Source of the DNA: Deferribacteres bacterium
GTDB taxonomy: Bacteria > Zhuqueibacterota > Zhuqueibacteria > Zhuqueibacterales > Geothermadaptataceae
Assembly: GCA_020633655.1 (NCBI GenBank)
Contig: JACKDF010000003.1
Span: 1 to 64,000, forward strand
Reading direction: 5' to 3'
Length of the DNA: 64,000 nucleotides
The position numbers were made by a program, and so were the translations under genes. Position 1 is the stretch's first letter, and each line of letters opens with the position of its first letter. The notes below the pieces were generated by a model. The model saw only the letters and a list, made by a program, of their open reading frames with translations. It ran no database searches and had not been told where the DNA came from. Below, in pieces: positions 28,113 to 38,059 of the stretch.

Positions 28113-29423
28113 ATGAAGCAGTACATCAATAAAGATAAGGTTTATGTTGAAAATTTAGGCGAACATGAAGATCAGGTTGTTTCACTATTTGGTTGGCTAT
28201 ATAACAAACGTGGCAAAGGGAAAATCGCTTTTTTGTTATTGCGTGATGGAACTGGGATTGTGCAATGTGTGATGAGCAAAGCAGATGTTGGTGAAGAAAT
28301 TTTTAGTCGGGCGAATGATATTCCACAGGAATCAGCTATAAAAATTACTGGTAAAGTGAATTCGGATGAACGCGCTCCAGGTGGATATGAAATTCATGTG
28401 ACCGACTTTGAAATTGTTTCTTTAGCCGAGGAGTATCCCATTACGCCAAAGGAACACGGAACCACATTTCTTATGGACCACCGTCATTTATGGTTACGTT
28501 CAAAAAAACAACATGCAATTCTGAGAATAAGGCATACAATTGTTAAAGCAATACGTGATTTCTTTGATGGCGAAGGCTTTACACTTATCGATGCACCTAT
28601 TTTCACGCCAGCAGCTTGCGAAGGAACTTCCACACTTTTCGAAACAGACTATTTCGATAACAAAGCCTATTTAACGCAAAGCGGCCAGCTTTATATGGAA
28701 GCTGGGGCCATGGCGTTCGGGAAGGTCTATTGCTTTGGGCCTACCTTCCGCGCTGAAAAATCCAAAACGCGCCGGCACCTGACAGAATTCTGGATGGTTG
28801 AACCGGAAGTTGCCTACATGGACTTGAATGGCGACATGGAATTAGCTGAGAACTTTGTTTCCTATATCGTCAAATGTGTGCTGGATAAAAACCGTAAAGA
28901 GCTTGAAGTAATTGAACGGGACATTTCAAAACTTGAAACAATCAAAGCGCCATTTCCTCGTTTGCACTACGATGAAGCCGCAGAAATTCTAAAAAAGGAA
29001 AATACAGAATTTATCTATGGTGATGATTTTGGAGCCCTCGATGAAACTGTAATTTCAAGCCAGTTTGACCGCCCTGTTATGGTACACCGTTATCCTGCTG
29101 CTGTAAAAGCTTTTTATATGAAGGAAGATCCGGAAGACAGATCGAGAGCACTGGGATTTGACATGCTTGCACCAGAAGGATACGGCGAGGTAATCGGTGG
29201 TGGACAGCGTGAGGATGATCTCACTATTTTACTTAATAAAATAAAAGCGCATGAATTGCCCGAAGAAGCATTCAACTGGTACCTGGATCTGAGACGCTAC
29301 GGTACAGTACCGCATGCAGGTTTTGGTTTGGGAATTGAGCGTACGGTCGCCTGGCTTTGCGGCTTGCATCATGTACGTGAAACGATTCCTTTTGCACGAT
29401 TGATGCATCGTCTCACACCATAA
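28113..29423 (+). CDS. asnS: Asparagine--tRNA ligase
   Basis: 436 residues, ribosome-binding site GAGG. An N-terminal OB-fold anticodon-binding domain (about 15-105; SLFGWLYNKRGKGKIAFLLL) precedes the class II catalytic core. Motif 2 is FRAEKSKTRRHLTEFWMVEPE-like near 210-230. Motif 3 is GFGLGIERTVAWLCG near 405. The HLTEFWMVEPE form and the overall length fit AsnRS rather than AspRS, which would carry the long bacterial insertion. A separate AsnRS means Asn-tRNA is charged directly. Confidence 0.94.
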   Translation: MKQYINKDKVYVENLGEHEDQVVSLFGWLYNKRGKGKIAFLLLRDGTGIVQCVMSKADVGEEIFSRANDIPQESAIKITGKVNSDERAPGGYEIHVTDFEIVSLAEEYPITPKEHGTTFLMDHRHLWLRSKKQHAILRIRHTIVKAIRDFFDGEGFTLIDAPIFTPAACEGTSTLFETDYFDNKAYLTQSGQLYMEAGAMAFGKVYCFGPTFRAEKSKTRRHLTEFWMVEPEVAYMDLNGDMELAENFVSYIVKCVLDKNRKELEVIERDISKLETIKAPFPRLHYDEAAEILKKENTEFIYGDDFGALDETVISSQFDRPVMVHRYPAAVKAFYMKEDPEDRSRALGFDMLAPEGYGEVIGGGQREDDLTILLNKIKAHELPEEAFNWYLDLRRYGTVPHAGFGLGIERTVAWLCGLHHVRETIPFARLMHRLTP

Positions 29424-29431
29424 AAGCGATA

Positions 29432-29704
29432 ATGGGTACGAAAATTATAAAAGTGTCTGGCAGGGTGCAGGGAGTAGGATTTCGATACTTTGTTCAAAAA
29501 AAAGCAATTGAACTTGATATTGTCGGTGAAGTAAAAAATCAGCCTGACGGTTCTGTACTCATCATCGCACAAGGTGGCGTAACTACGATGAACACTTTTA
29601 TTCAACAGGTAGAATCAGGTCCTTCGTTTTCCCGGGTCGATCAGTGTGTGATAAATGATCAAGATCGTGATAAAATCTATAAAGATTTTAAAATTACATA
29701 TTAA
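29432..29704 (+). CDS. acyP: Acylphosphatase
   Basis: 90 residues, the usual size. It hydrolyses acyl phosphates such as 1,3-bisphosphoglycerate. The active-site segment VSGRVQGVGFRYFVQ carries the catalytic Arg. The catalytic Asn is in GEVKNQPDGSVLI. It lies eight bases after asnS and just ahead of apt. Confidence 0.94.
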   Translation: MGTKIIKVSGRVQGVGFRYFVQKKAIELDIVGEVKNQPDGSVLIIAQGGVTTMNTFIQQVESGPSFSRVDQCVINDQDRDKIYKDFKITY

Positions 29705-29717
29705 ACAGGAGATAGAA

Positions 29718-30230
29718 TTGAGTGACTTAGCGAGATATATTCGCAATATTCCTGATTTTCCAAAACCAGGCATTCAATTTAAAGATATTACAACTTTATT
29801 GCAAAATCCGTTCGCGTTCAAGCTCTGCCTTGATGAGCTTGAAGCATGTGTTGGCAAGAGCGTTGATGTCGTTGTGGGAACGGAATCCAGGGGATTTATT
29901 TTTGGTGCACCACTGGCTGATCGCCTTGGAGCTGGATTTGTACCGGTGCGTAAACCAGGTAAATTACCGGATAAAACATACAGTGAATCGTACGATTTGG
30001 AATATGGCACCGATACCCTTGAAATCCATCGAGACGCGATAGCTAAAGGGCAGAAAGTAGTTATTATTGATGATTTGTTAGCCACAGGTGGGACAATGGT
30101 TGCGACAACAAAACTTGTTGAAAAGGCTGGTGGCCACATTGAAGCAATTCTTTTTGTAGTTGAATTGGAATTTCTAAATGGCCGCACGAAGTTAGCAGAT
30201 TACAACGTAAAATCATTGGTTAAGTTCTAA
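29718..30230 (+). CDS. apt: Adenine phosphoribosyltransferase
   Basis: 171 residues from the TTG at 29718. I prefer this start because AGGAGA precedes it by five bases. An in-frame start at 29655 would overlap acyP and add a basic tail not seen in the family. The protein makes AMP from adenine and PRPP. Motifs are FPKPGIQFKDITTLL at the N-terminus, ESRGFIFGAPLAD, and the PRPP loop VVIIDDLLATGGTM. Purine salvage next to purM in the same strand run is a reasonable grouping. Confidence 0.96.
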   Translation: MSDLARYIRNIPDFPKPGIQFKDITTLLQNPFAFKLCLDELEACVGKSVDVVVGTESRGFIFGAPLADRLGAGFVPVRKPGKLPDKTYSESYDLEYGTDTLEIHRDAIAKGQKVVIIDDLLATGGTMVATTKLVEKAGGHIEAILFVVELEFLNGRTKLADYNVKSLVKF

Positions 30231-30299
30231 TGGGGATTTATTCAGTTAGAGTTATAAATAGACGAAATTTTTTATATTAATAATATTTGGAGTTTAAAT

Positions 30300-31571
30300 A
30301 TGAGTTCATCGCCAGAACATATTGTGGCAATTTTTGGAGGAGCTGTTGCAGGTGCAGAAGCTGCTGAACATTTATCCCGTTTAGGGATAAAAACAGTTGT
30401 GTTCGAGCAGAATCCATTGCCCTTTGGCAAAATTGAAGATGGACTCCCGTTTTGGCACATCAAACTCCGCGACAAGGAAGAAGAGAAAATTATTGAAAAA
30501 TTAAATCACCCAAATGTGCACTTTGTTCCCTCAACTCGATTGGGGAATGATGTGCAGTTCAATGATTTAGTTGAAAAATGGAACTTTAGTGCAATTTTGC
30601 TTGCAACGGGTGCCTGGCGCGATCGTCCAATTCCGATCGATGGAATAGATGCATATATCGGAAAAGGACTTACTTATCAAAATCCATTTTTTCAGTGGTT
30701 CAATCATGCACACGATGCCAATTATTCAGGCCCCACATGGGATGTTGTTGATGATACATTGATTATTGGTGGCGGACTGGCTTCAATTGATGTTGCGAAA
30801 GCAGTGATGATGCAAACAACCAAGGATGCCCTTTCCCAAAAAGGAATACACGTTCCTTTATTTGAAATAGAGAAAAAAGGCCCTGCTGATATTCTTGCAG
30901 AACATAAACTTACGAAGGAAGAAATTGGTCTCAAAGGATGCACATTGGTTTATCGTCGTCATGCCATAAACATGCCGATAACCCCCATCCCGGAGGATGC
31001 TGATGAACGTCGCATTCAGAAGGCGATGGAAGTGCGTCAGCGCATGATTGATAATTTGGTTGAAAAGTTTCTTTTCAAATTCGTCGAATGCCATATGCCT
31101 GTTGATAAAATCATCTCAGATGATCGGCTGAGTGGAATTGTATTCCAGAAAACGAAAATTGAAGGGGATCGTGTCATTCCATTGGAAGGTGAATTTTCCG
31201 AAATACGCTCTGCAGCGGTGATTTCTTCCATTGGTAGCGTTCCGGAAATGATTAATGGTATACCAATGAAAGGTTCAACCTTTGCTGTAGCAGATTGGGA
31301 AACTGGACAGTTGGAAGGATATGATAATGTATATCTCCTAGGAAACGCTGTCACCGGACAAGGGAATATCAAAGTATCACGTACGCATGGAAATTTTGTT
31401 GGCAATCTTGTACGAGAAAAATTGCAATCTCAACCACCCCTTACAACTGAACAGATGGCATCAATTTTTGATAAAGTGAAAACCAGACAAGCAGAGGTCG
31501 GTTACGACGGTGACCTTCTCCACTGGGCCACGAAACACACACCAGTGCGTTTGGAAAATCTGGAAGCTTAG
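30300..31571 (+). CDS. FAD-dependent pyridine nucleotide oxidoreductase (GltD/ferredoxin-NADP reductase-like)
   Basis: 423 residues, ribosome-binding site TTTGGAG. The N-terminal FAD-binding motif is AIFGGAVAGAEAAEHLSR. A second Rossmann motif for NAD(P) is IIGGGLASIDVAKAV near residue 155. VYRRHAINMPITP and SIGSVPEM resemble the GltD-type and adrenodoxin-reductase-type flavoproteins. The C-terminal NVYLLGNAVTGQGNIKVSR is the conserved FAD segment. Without a partner subunit nearby, the electron acceptor or donor cannot be named. It is last in its run and followed by a terminator. Confidence 0.82.
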   Translation: MSSSPEHIVAIFGGAVAGAEAAEHLSRLGIKTVVFEQNPLPFGKIEDGLPFWHIKLRDKEEEKIIEKLNHPNVHFVPSTRLGNDVQFNDLVEKWNFSAILLATGAWRDRPIPIDGIDAYIGKGLTYQNPFFQWFNHAHDANYSGPTWDVVDDTLIIGGGLASIDVAKAVMMQTTKDALSQKGIHVPLFEIEKKGPADILAEHKLTKEEIGLKGCTLVYRRHAINMPITPIPEDADERRIQKAMEVRQRMIDNLVEKFLFKFVECHMPVDKIISDDRLSGIVFQKTKIEGDRVIPLEGEFSEIRSAAVISSIGSVPEMINGIPMKGSTFAVADWETGQLEGYDNVYLLGNAVTGQGNIKVSRTHGNFVGNLVREKLQSQPPLTTEQMASIFDKVKTRQAEVGYDGDLLHWATKHTPVRLENLEA

Positions 31572-31581
31572 GGAAAAAACT

Positions 31582-31609
31582 AAAAGCCACAGCACATGCC
31601 GTGGCTTTT
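31582..31609 (+). terminator. Intrinsic terminator after the FAD oxidoreductase
   Basis: AAAAGCCAC and its exact complement GTGGCTTTT form a nine-bp stem around a ten-base loop, with the 3' T run built into the stem. It lies ten bases after the stop codon. The IS256 element begins within five bases of its end. Confidence 0.8.
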
Positions 31610-31613
31610 GAGC

Positions 31614-32903
31614 CTGTAAATAATTTTGTGTAAACGATTTTATATTCTATTTTCGTAAATGATAGCAAATTGGTTCATGGCCTGTTTCCAGTTTTGGATA
31701 GGCATGGACCATTTTTTTTGAATGTTTCCAATGGCAAGATACATAATTTTCATCACGGACATGTCGTTAGGAAAAACACTTTTTGTTTTTATTACCTTTC
31801 GCAGCGAATTATTGAGCGATTCAATAGCATTGGTTGTGTAAATCGCCTTTCTGATTTCTTCCGGATAAGCAAAAAGTGTGATTAAATTTTCCCAATTATT
31901 TTGCCATGATTTGCTGATGAGTGGATATTTATGATCCCATTTTTCAGCAAAAAGCTTCAATTCATGTTTTGATTGCTGTTCTGTTGTCGAACGATAAATA
32001 TATTTGAGGTCCTGAGCAACTGTTTTCCTGTCTTTCCAGGAAACAAACTTGAGTGAATTGCGGATCATATGAACGATACACAGCTGAATACTTGTTTTGG
32101 GAAAGACGGTGTTAATCGCTTCAGGAAAGCCTTTGAGACCGTCCACGCAGGCAATAAATATATCTTCAACACCACGATTTTTCAGTTCAGTAATTACACC
32201 GAGCCAGAACTTGGCGCCTTCATTTTTCTCAATCCACAAGCCAAGCAATTCCTTATGGCCTTCCAGATTGACGCCTAAAGCCAGGTAAACAGCCTTCTTG
32301 ATGATCTGTCCCTGTTCTCTGATATTGACTCGTAAAGCATCCAGATAGACAATTGGATATTGGCTGTCCAATGGACGATTCTGCCATTCTCGGACTTCAT
32401 TGATAATACCGTTGGTTACATGGGAGATGAGCTCGGTCGATACATCAACTTGATAAATTTCCTGTAAATGAGCTTGAATGTCCTGAGTTGACAATCCACG
32501 GGCATATAAAGCGATTATTTTATCATCGAAACCATTGAAATAACGTTGGTGCTTGGGAATAAGTTTCGGGGTGAATTCGGACTCTCGATCTCGAGGCACT
32601 TCTATGTCGAGAGATCCAGAATCGGTACGAACACGTTTTTTACTCTTTCCGTTTCGGTAATTCTTCTGTTCTTTGGCTGGAGCAGGTTCATGCTTTTGGT
32701 AGCCCAGGTGATGATTCGTTTCAACTTCTAAAGCTTTTTCAATAAGCGCTTTTTGAAGTTGCTTGATTAAACCATTCTCACCAAGAAGGTCTTCTGGGGT
32801 TTTGTAATCTTTTAAAAGTTCGGCAATGAGTTTTTCATTAAGAGACATAGAGTAATCCTTGTGTAAAAAATTAATGGGTTTACTACACAAGAATTATTTA
32901 CAG
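31614..32903 (-). mobile_element. IS256-family insertion sequence, apparently intact
   Basis: Terminal inverted repeats are visible. The left end begins CTGTAAATAATTTTGTGTA at 31614. The complement of the right end reads CTGTAAATAATTCTTGTGTA at 32903. The two differ by one inserted base within the first 20. The element is about 1290 bp and carries one full-length transposase. No target duplication of eight or nine bases is visible in the flanks, so the exact ends may differ by a few bases or the duplication has decayed. Near the transposase start an internal eight-bp inverted repeat (32858-32865 with 32884-32891) could form a hairpin over the leader. Confidence 0.88.
31640..32848 (-). CDS. 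IS256-family (Mutator-type) transposase
   Basis: 402 residues from the ATG at 32848 (MSLNEKLIAELL). A longer frame from 32890 starts inside the inverted repeat and is less likely. The DDE residues are in place: Asp in YLDALRVNIREQG, Asp in ACVDGLKGFPEAI, Glu in TTNAIESLNNSLRK, with the CIVHMIRNS family signature between. N-terminal LLKDYKTPEDLLGENGLI is typical of the family. No frameshift or internal stop is present, so it could be active. Confidence 0.96.
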   Translation of the reverse strand: MSLNEKLIAELLKDYKTPEDLLGENGLIKQLQKALIEKALEVETNHHLGYQKHEPAPAKEQKNYRNGKSKKRVRTDSGSLDIEVPRDRESEFTPKLIPKHQRYFNGFDDKIIALYARGLSTQDIQAHLQEIYQVDVSTELISHVTNGIINEVREWQNRPLDSQYPIVYLDALRVNIREQGQIIKKAVYLALGVNLEGHKELLGLWIEKNEGAKFWLGVITELKNRGVEDIFIACVDGLKGFPEAINTVFPKTSIQLCIVHMIRNSLKFVSWKDRKTVAQDLKYIYRSTTEQQSKHELKLFAEKWDHKYPLISKSWQNNWENLITLFAYPEEIRKAIYTTNAIESLNNSLRKVIKTKSVFPNDMSVMKIMYLAIGNIQKKWSMPIQNWKQAMNQFAIIYENRI

Positions 32904-33057
32904 ACAATGGGCAGTGAAAGAAAAATTGGAAACTCCATTTAGCTCTAATTATTGGGCACATTACGTTTCCAATTTTTCAAACAAAGACTTTACACAAAAA
33001 TCTTTATACTACCTGGCTTTTTCGTATATTGTTTTTGATAAGTTTTCTTATCTATAT
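32904..33057. repeat. Inverted repeat and IS-end-like sequence beside the IS256 element
   Basis: A perfect 14-bp inverted repeat (GAAAAATTGGAAAC at 32920-32933, complement at 32965-32978, loop 31) lies between the element and the stop of the T9SS-type gene. A few bases on, TTTACACAAAAATCTTTATA (near 32990-33010) resembles the complement of the IS end (TTTACACAAAATTATTTACA). It may be a decayed end of a related element. Confidence 0.4.
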
Positions 33058-36000
33058 CTACTTCAAAAAAATCACCTTTCGAACGTATCTTTTCTCATTT
33101 GAATCTATCATGACGAAATAAAGTCCTGTACTCACATACTGGCCTACTTCATTCCTGCCGTCCCAAATAATTTCGCAATTACCACTCTTGATCGGACCTT
33201 TAAATAGGGTTGCTATTCTGTTTCCTAAAATGTTATAAATCTTCACGTTTATATTTTGTGTCGTTTTGCTAAGCAAACGGAGTTTGGTGGAATACATAAA
33301 TGGATTAGGAAAGAGTGCTTCAACTTGTAAATTATCCTCAAGCGAGTCAATGAGGTACTCCTGTACCTCATTTTCAGTAGCATATAGTAAAGTCCATTTT
33401 TGCGTTTGCGATGACTTTCTAACGGGAATCTGCCGCTTTTTATCAATGGGCACAACGTTTCCTGAATGATTATCCTTCAGGAAAAATTGTCTTTCTTTCA
33501 TTAAATGATTTGTTTCAACTTTCAGTACACCACCTGCAGCGAGTGGTCGCAGCAATTCAATTTCCCATTTTTGCACACCCTGGTTTTCTGGCCGCACATC
33601 AATAGCATATTTTTGAGGTAAGTACGACCAGTTTGAGTTATCAATTGAAAGAATTGGCGTTTTGCTCAAACTCCTTGGTTTTACAGCATCAAATTTGTCG
33701 TAGCCTGAAGATGCCCTGTCATCTATGCTGATAAATACATCGTCAACATTATTTCCTTCTGCGCTTACGAAAGTTAGAAGTACTTTTCCGGTATTAAAGG
33801 TATCCTGTCCAACTGATTCTTCTTCGAACAGAGCATCGTACGGAATTCGAATTTCACTCAGACTATTGATGTTGAAAAAATAATATCCTTCAAATGGGTT
33901 TAATGAGTCCGCCAATAAAAACGAACCATCGTAGCACCATATGGGCTGGGTGACGGCATTATAATCGACAATTAATTGCCAGCTAACGGATTGCATAAAT
34001 GGGTTTGTAATTAAATTCCATCCAGGATGCAAAGGGATGTGTACAAATCCATTTGTATCCAGTTTGGCCGTTGATAAGGAGGTGTTCAGTTGAATTGGGC
34101 CTTTATGTAAAACCCAAAAGGCGCGACCGGTTTGTAATTGAAATTCATCACTGCCGTCAAAGGGTAAATAATAGTCGGTACTTGCCCCATTATCCCAAAA
34201 CGCTTTCCAGTTTTCATTCTGGTCACCGGCTAGCAATGAATCAAGTAAGAAACCTGCATTTCCCGGTAAACCTATGATGCGATAGTCGCTTGATTGCAAA
34301 ACACTTGATTGTGAAAAGGTTGGAATGGAGAGCGTCTCATCAACTGCATAAGCTAACGGGTAATTCGGCACTGTGGTAAATTCAAAGGGAATGGACCATA
34401 AACTCAAACGTGTCGAATCTGCCGAGCGAACTCGCCAATAATACGTTGTTGCATTCTTTAATTCATGCATGCGTTTCGTCGTATCCATGATCGTCTCATA
34501 AAAAATAGCAGGGGAGAAGTTCTGGTCGTTGGAAATCTCTAAAGCATAATTGGCTGCACCTGACACAGCATGCCATCTTAATGTAGTATTGGTAAATACA
34601 TTTTGTGCCGAATCACCCGGCTGTAACAATGTTGGGGACATCAAGGGGGCAGGTGCGAGGCGAGTAGTAAAAGAATATATATCAGACCATGCACTTGTAC
34701 CGGAACTGTTTTGTGATCGTACGTGCCAGTAATAGGTTAACGCATTCTGTAGAGAATCGACTGTGAATGTTGTATCAATGATATTTCGTAGTTGTAACGC
34801 AGGAGAAAATTGCTGATTAAAGGAATATTCCAAAGTGTAGCTTTGCGTGTTCTCCACAGTTGACCATTTAAATTGAACGCGAGTCGCAACTTCTTTTTCC
34901 TTGTTTCCCGGTAAAATGAGTGCAGGCGCTGCCGGAGTCGTTATGCTACTCGTTGTTGTGAAACTCCATACACTGGACCACTGACCTGCGCCGGTACTAT
35001 TCAAAGCACGAACACGCCAGTAATATTTTTGATTCTCTGCAAGTCCACTCACCACTGTTGTTGTATCGTAAATGCCCTGTAAATCTACCATGAGGTCATC
35101 GAAGGATGGATGAGAATCCAGCTGTAACTGATAAGTAGTTGCGCGCAAAGTGCTTCGCCATTTTAAAGTTGGACGTATCGGCACATCCAGTGCGGCATTT
35201 GAAGGAGAGCTAAGAATCGAGAATGATGGTGCACCCGGGGCATTTTCTTCATTGTCAAAAACAATCTGTTGTCCGGATGGAAATGAACCCATTAGTGAAA
35301 GTTGGGGACCATCTTGATTTGCTTCCGAATCAAGAAAGCCGGAGGCAGTTAACGTGAACACTCTTCCTGAAAAAGCGCGAAGATCAACATGAAATGAAGC
35401 AAGCCGAATGGAGTCATCACTGCTCGGTTTTAAATCAAAAAGATAATCATTCGGCGAAAGTAGAATGTAATTTGAAGATGTATTGTAGGCAATACTGTCA
35501 GCTATCTCAGCTAAATCGCGAACAATTAAATCGATAGCAGGTGCATCAGGAACATTATTCTGGAAACAGAATTGTACTTTGGTTGCGATGGGATTCGTTT
35601 CCTTTGTATCCTTCGTAAAAATAAATTTCAGCCTTCGACTCATCCCCTGTGGGTTTATTGCGAACTTCGTTGTGTCTAACACGCCAGTGATTGTAACCGA
35701 GTATGTTTGTCCGAGTTCAAGCGTTGTTGAAAAATTGATTAGTGAATCAAGTGCGGAGGCACTGCTGGCGGGTGCGATACTAAAACGTGCGAATGCACCT
35801 GCAGGCACATCAAAAAAGGGAGTCGCTTGGTTAAACTTGATGTTATCAATCAGTTTTGTCGTATTTAAGTAAACATCAAGCGAATCAAGCAGTGGATCTG
35901 CGGCAGTATGGACTACTTGAATTCGTGCATGCGAAAAATCGATAGAGTCAACCTGAGAAAGCACATCGCCATGCCATATTTCACCGGAATTATTAATATG

Positions 36001-37857
36001 AAAAAGTTCGTAAGGCGCATATTCAGCAAAATTAAAATTTGTAAATGAGACGGAATCAAAATTTGTTTGGATTGGTAGCCATAAGGCGTCGTTTTTATCG
36101 TAGCGCACAAGATAAGTAGCGCCATCAAAGTACTGTGGCGTCATTGAGAAGACGGTTTGATTACTATCAGGGGCTGTTACAAATCTGCGGGATACACCAG
36201 GAAAAATAAGACTTGTTTCGGGGTAAAAAACATTCCAAAGGGCCGTAGCAGTACTTTTTTGGTAGATTTTTTCAGCAACCTGCAAATAGAGATGGTCTGT
36301 GTCCTCTTTTTTATACCAAATTTCTTCCGACTGCAACGATTCTGCAGGCAACCCGGATCGCAGTGCTTGGAAAGAGTCTCCGCTATTTATCGATGAATAA
36401 TAATTTAAATTTGTCAGCACATACAGGTTTTGTTTGTCAGAATAATGAAAGTCATGTATCATTTCCCCAATCGGAGTATCAAGCTTGCTCCAACTTAATC
36501 CTGCATTGATAGACCGGTAAAGCATCCTGCTTTGCGATAGACAGAATAGTAGATTGTCATTTTTCGAATGGCCAATTTTAAAAGCCGGGGTGTCTGAAAA
36601 AAATCCGAGTGCCTTCCACGTCTGGTCTTGCGTTGTGTATTTAAAAAAGACGTGATCGTAAATTGCAAGCACTGAGGATGAATCGATATTACTTATGCTT
36701 AAAGCACAGTTTTGTACGGTCTCCTTATGCGGAGGAAGAAATGTTTGCCACGTATCAGGGGTAGCCGCGCGTTTATATAAGCCACCTTGCCATTGCACAT
36801 ACATATCTCCAGCTTTTGAGGAGATCAGCTTTGCATCACTGGCGTCAATATTCTGCAAGCCAATATTTTGCCAGGCGTTTGTTAAATCTCGCGTCACAGA
36901 AACACCGTAGTTTTTGCTGCCTGTGATTATTCGATTTGTAAAAGCAACGTGGTTTAATGCATCAAAGCCACTATAAAAATGCAGCCACGTCTGTCCTTCA
37001 TCTATTGATTGGTATAAGCCAATATTTGTTGCAACAAAAAGATAACCGTTTTTGCCTGCAATGCTGTTAATTTCCGTGAGATATTCCTGATATGCGATGC
37101 TGAAATTTAATTCTGTCCAGTCTATACCGTTGTTTTTGCTACGAAGCAGGATTTTCCCTTTTAATTCATCGTTCCCTGTACCCATAAGCAGATAGAAAGT
37201 GCCCGCATCATAAATAATCTTTTTCGGCACGTAATCACCCGTTACGGGATATGCCCCCATACTTAACCATGAATTGCCATTATTTGTTGAAATGTAAAAA
37301 GAATCACTGCCAGCGCAAAAAAGCTGGGCAGAATTTTCAGGATTAAAAAGGACAAGTCCTTGTGGAGCACCGGGAATTATATTCCAGGTCAATGCACCAT
37401 CTGTGGAACGATACATTCCGAAGGAAGATAGCCCTGCAAATACTATATCAGGATTGTCGGGATGTATGGCAATCTTGTTGTCGATGTCATCTGCCGATTG
37501 GAGCCTAAATTCAATTTTCGAATAGGGGACAGGTTGAATTGTTTCCCAGGAAATTCCACCATTGCTTGATTTTTTTGAGTCCGTGTAAATGATATTTTGA
37601 TTTGAGGGAGCAATGGAAAAAACATACAAAGGAGTTTCAGTGGATAATAATTCCTGCCAGGTCTGCCCCTCATTAACAGTCTTGTAAACAGATTTATTCG
37701 TTGTGGCATATAGTATTGCGGGATTGATCTGGTCAACATAGACCTTATTGATCTCACCTTTAAACGGACCAAACGATTTTTGCCAATTTGTGGCCGATAT
37801 ATTATTAGATAAGGATAGGCTAAAGATTAAAGCAAAAGACCATGTTACAATTTTCAT
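33058..37857 (-). CDS. Giant secreted multidomain protein with T9SS-type C-terminal sorting domain
   Basis: About 1599 residues. The second ATG at 37857 is preferred because GGATGAG lies six bases before it; the frame also has an ATG at 37863. The signal peptide ends NISA. Residues about 30-640 hold sortilin-like BNR propeller repeats (patterns such as SVYKTVNEGQTWQELL and MYRSTDGALTWNIIPG). About 650-890 are two DUF4397-like sandwiches. About 890-1190 are three fibronectin-III domains ending WSFTT, YSFTT and FEFTT. The last 80 residues are a type A sorting domain (ALFPNPFMYSTKLRL, then VSTGLYFVMIDSNEKRYVRK). Such proteins are carried through the outer membrane by type IX secretion and attached or released. 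No enzymatic domain is recognised. Confidence 0.87.
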   Translation of the reverse strand: MKIVTWSFALIFSLSLSNNISATNWQKSFGPFKGEINKVYVDQINPAILYATTNKSVYKTVNEGQTWQELLSTETPLYVFSIAPSNQNIIYTDSKKSSNGGISWETIQPVPYSKIEFRLQSADDIDNKIAIHPDNPDIVFAGLSSFGMYRSTDGALTWNIIPGAPQGLVLFNPENSAQLFCAGSDSFYISTNNGNSWLSMGAYPVTGDYVPKKIIYDAGTFYLLMGTGNDELKGKILLRSKNNGIDWTELNFSIAYQEYLTEINSIAGKNGYLFVATNIGLYQSIDEGQTWLHFYSGFDALNHVAFTNRIITGSKNYGVSVTRDLTNAWQNIGLQNIDASDAKLISSKAGDMYVQWQGGLYKRAATPDTWQTFLPPHKETVQNCALSISNIDSSSVLAIYDHVFFKYTTQDQTWKALGFFSDTPAFKIGHSKNDNLLFCLSQSRMLYRSINAGLSWSKLDTPIGEMIHDFHYSDKQNLYVLTNLNYYSSINSGDSFQALRSGLPAESLQSEEIWYKKEDTDHLYLQVAEKIYQKSTATALWNVFYPETSLIFPGVSRRFVTAPDSNQTVFSMTPQYFDGATYLVRYDKNDALWLPIQTNFDSVSFTNFNFAEYAPYELFHINNSGEIWHGDVLSQVDSIDFSHARIQVVHTAADPLLDSLDVYLNTTKLIDNIKFNQATPFFDVPAGAFARFSIAPASSASALDSLINFSTTLELGQTYSVTITGVLDTTKFAINPQGMSRRLKFIFTKDTKETNPIATKVQFCFQNNVPDAPAIDLIVRDLAEIADSIAYNTSSNYILLSPNDYLFDLKPSSDDSIRLASFHVDLRAFSGRVFTLTASGFLDSEANQDGPQLSLMGSFPSGQQIVFDNEENAPGAPSFSILSSPSNAALDVPIRPTLKWRSTLRATTYQLQLDSHPSFDDLMVDLQGIYDTTTVVSGLAENQKYYWRVRALNSTGAGQWSSVWSFTTTSSITTPAAPALILPGNKEKEVATRVQFKWSTVENTQSYTLEYSFNQQFSPALQLRNIIDTTFTVDSLQNALTYYWHVRSQNSSGTSAWSDIYSFTTRLAPAPLMSPTLLQPGDSAQNVFTNTTLRWHAVSGAANYALEISNDQNFSPAIFYETIMDTTKRMHELKNATTYYWRVRSADSTRLSLWSIPFEFTTVPNYPLAYAVDETLSIPTFSQSSVLQSSDYRIIGLPGNAGFLLDSLLAGDQNENWKAFWDNGASTDYYLPFDGSDEFQLQTGRAFWVLHKGPIQLNTSLSTAKLDTNGFVHIPLHPGWNLITNPFMQSVSWQLIVDYNAVTQPIWCYDGSFLLADSLNPFEGYYFFNINSLSEIRIPYDALFEEESVGQDTFNTGKVLLTFVSAEGNNVDDVFISIDDRASSGYDKFDAVKPRSLSKTPILSIDNSNWSYLPQKYAIDVRPENQGVQKWEIELLRPLAAGGVLKVETNHLMKERQFFLKDNHSGNVVPIDKKRQIPVRKSSQTQKWTLLYATENEVQEYLIDSLEDNLQVEALFPNPFMYSTKLRLLSKTTQNINVKIYNILGNRIATLFKGPIKSGNCEIIWDGRNEVGQYVSTGLYFVMIDSNEKRYVRKVIFLK

Positions 37858-37984
37858 AGACATCTCATCCAGATTTTTACGATGATTTCATCGCTTTAAT
37901 CGGCAGTGTATGTCTAATATTTCTGCAATTATACAATATTTTCTAATTGGTAAATGTAAAAAAATGTTTTTCGCTAAAAAGGTT

Positions 37985-38013
37985 TTGGAAAAATCTCGGA
38001 TGTGATGTATAAA
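37985..38013 (+). promoter_or_regulatory. Predicted promoter of the Tat-type lytic transglycosylase
   Basis: TTGGAA (37985-37990) and TATAAA (38008-38013) are 17 nt apart, placing the transcription start about 40 bases before the GTG at 38060. The fit to sigma70 consensus is moderate. Confidence 0.4.
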
Positions 38014-38059
38014 TATTATGCTATATTGAACAAAAAAACATGATTTAAAGGTCCTGGCT

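Noticed and set aside
29655..29717. N-terminal extension of apt overlapping acyP
   Set aside because: The extra residues are basic and unlike the family. TTG at 29718 has AGGAGA at the correct distance.
31640..32890. Longer transposase start at 32890
   Set aside because: It would begin within the terminal inverted repeat with no ribosome-binding site. MSLNEKL at 32848 is the usual family start.
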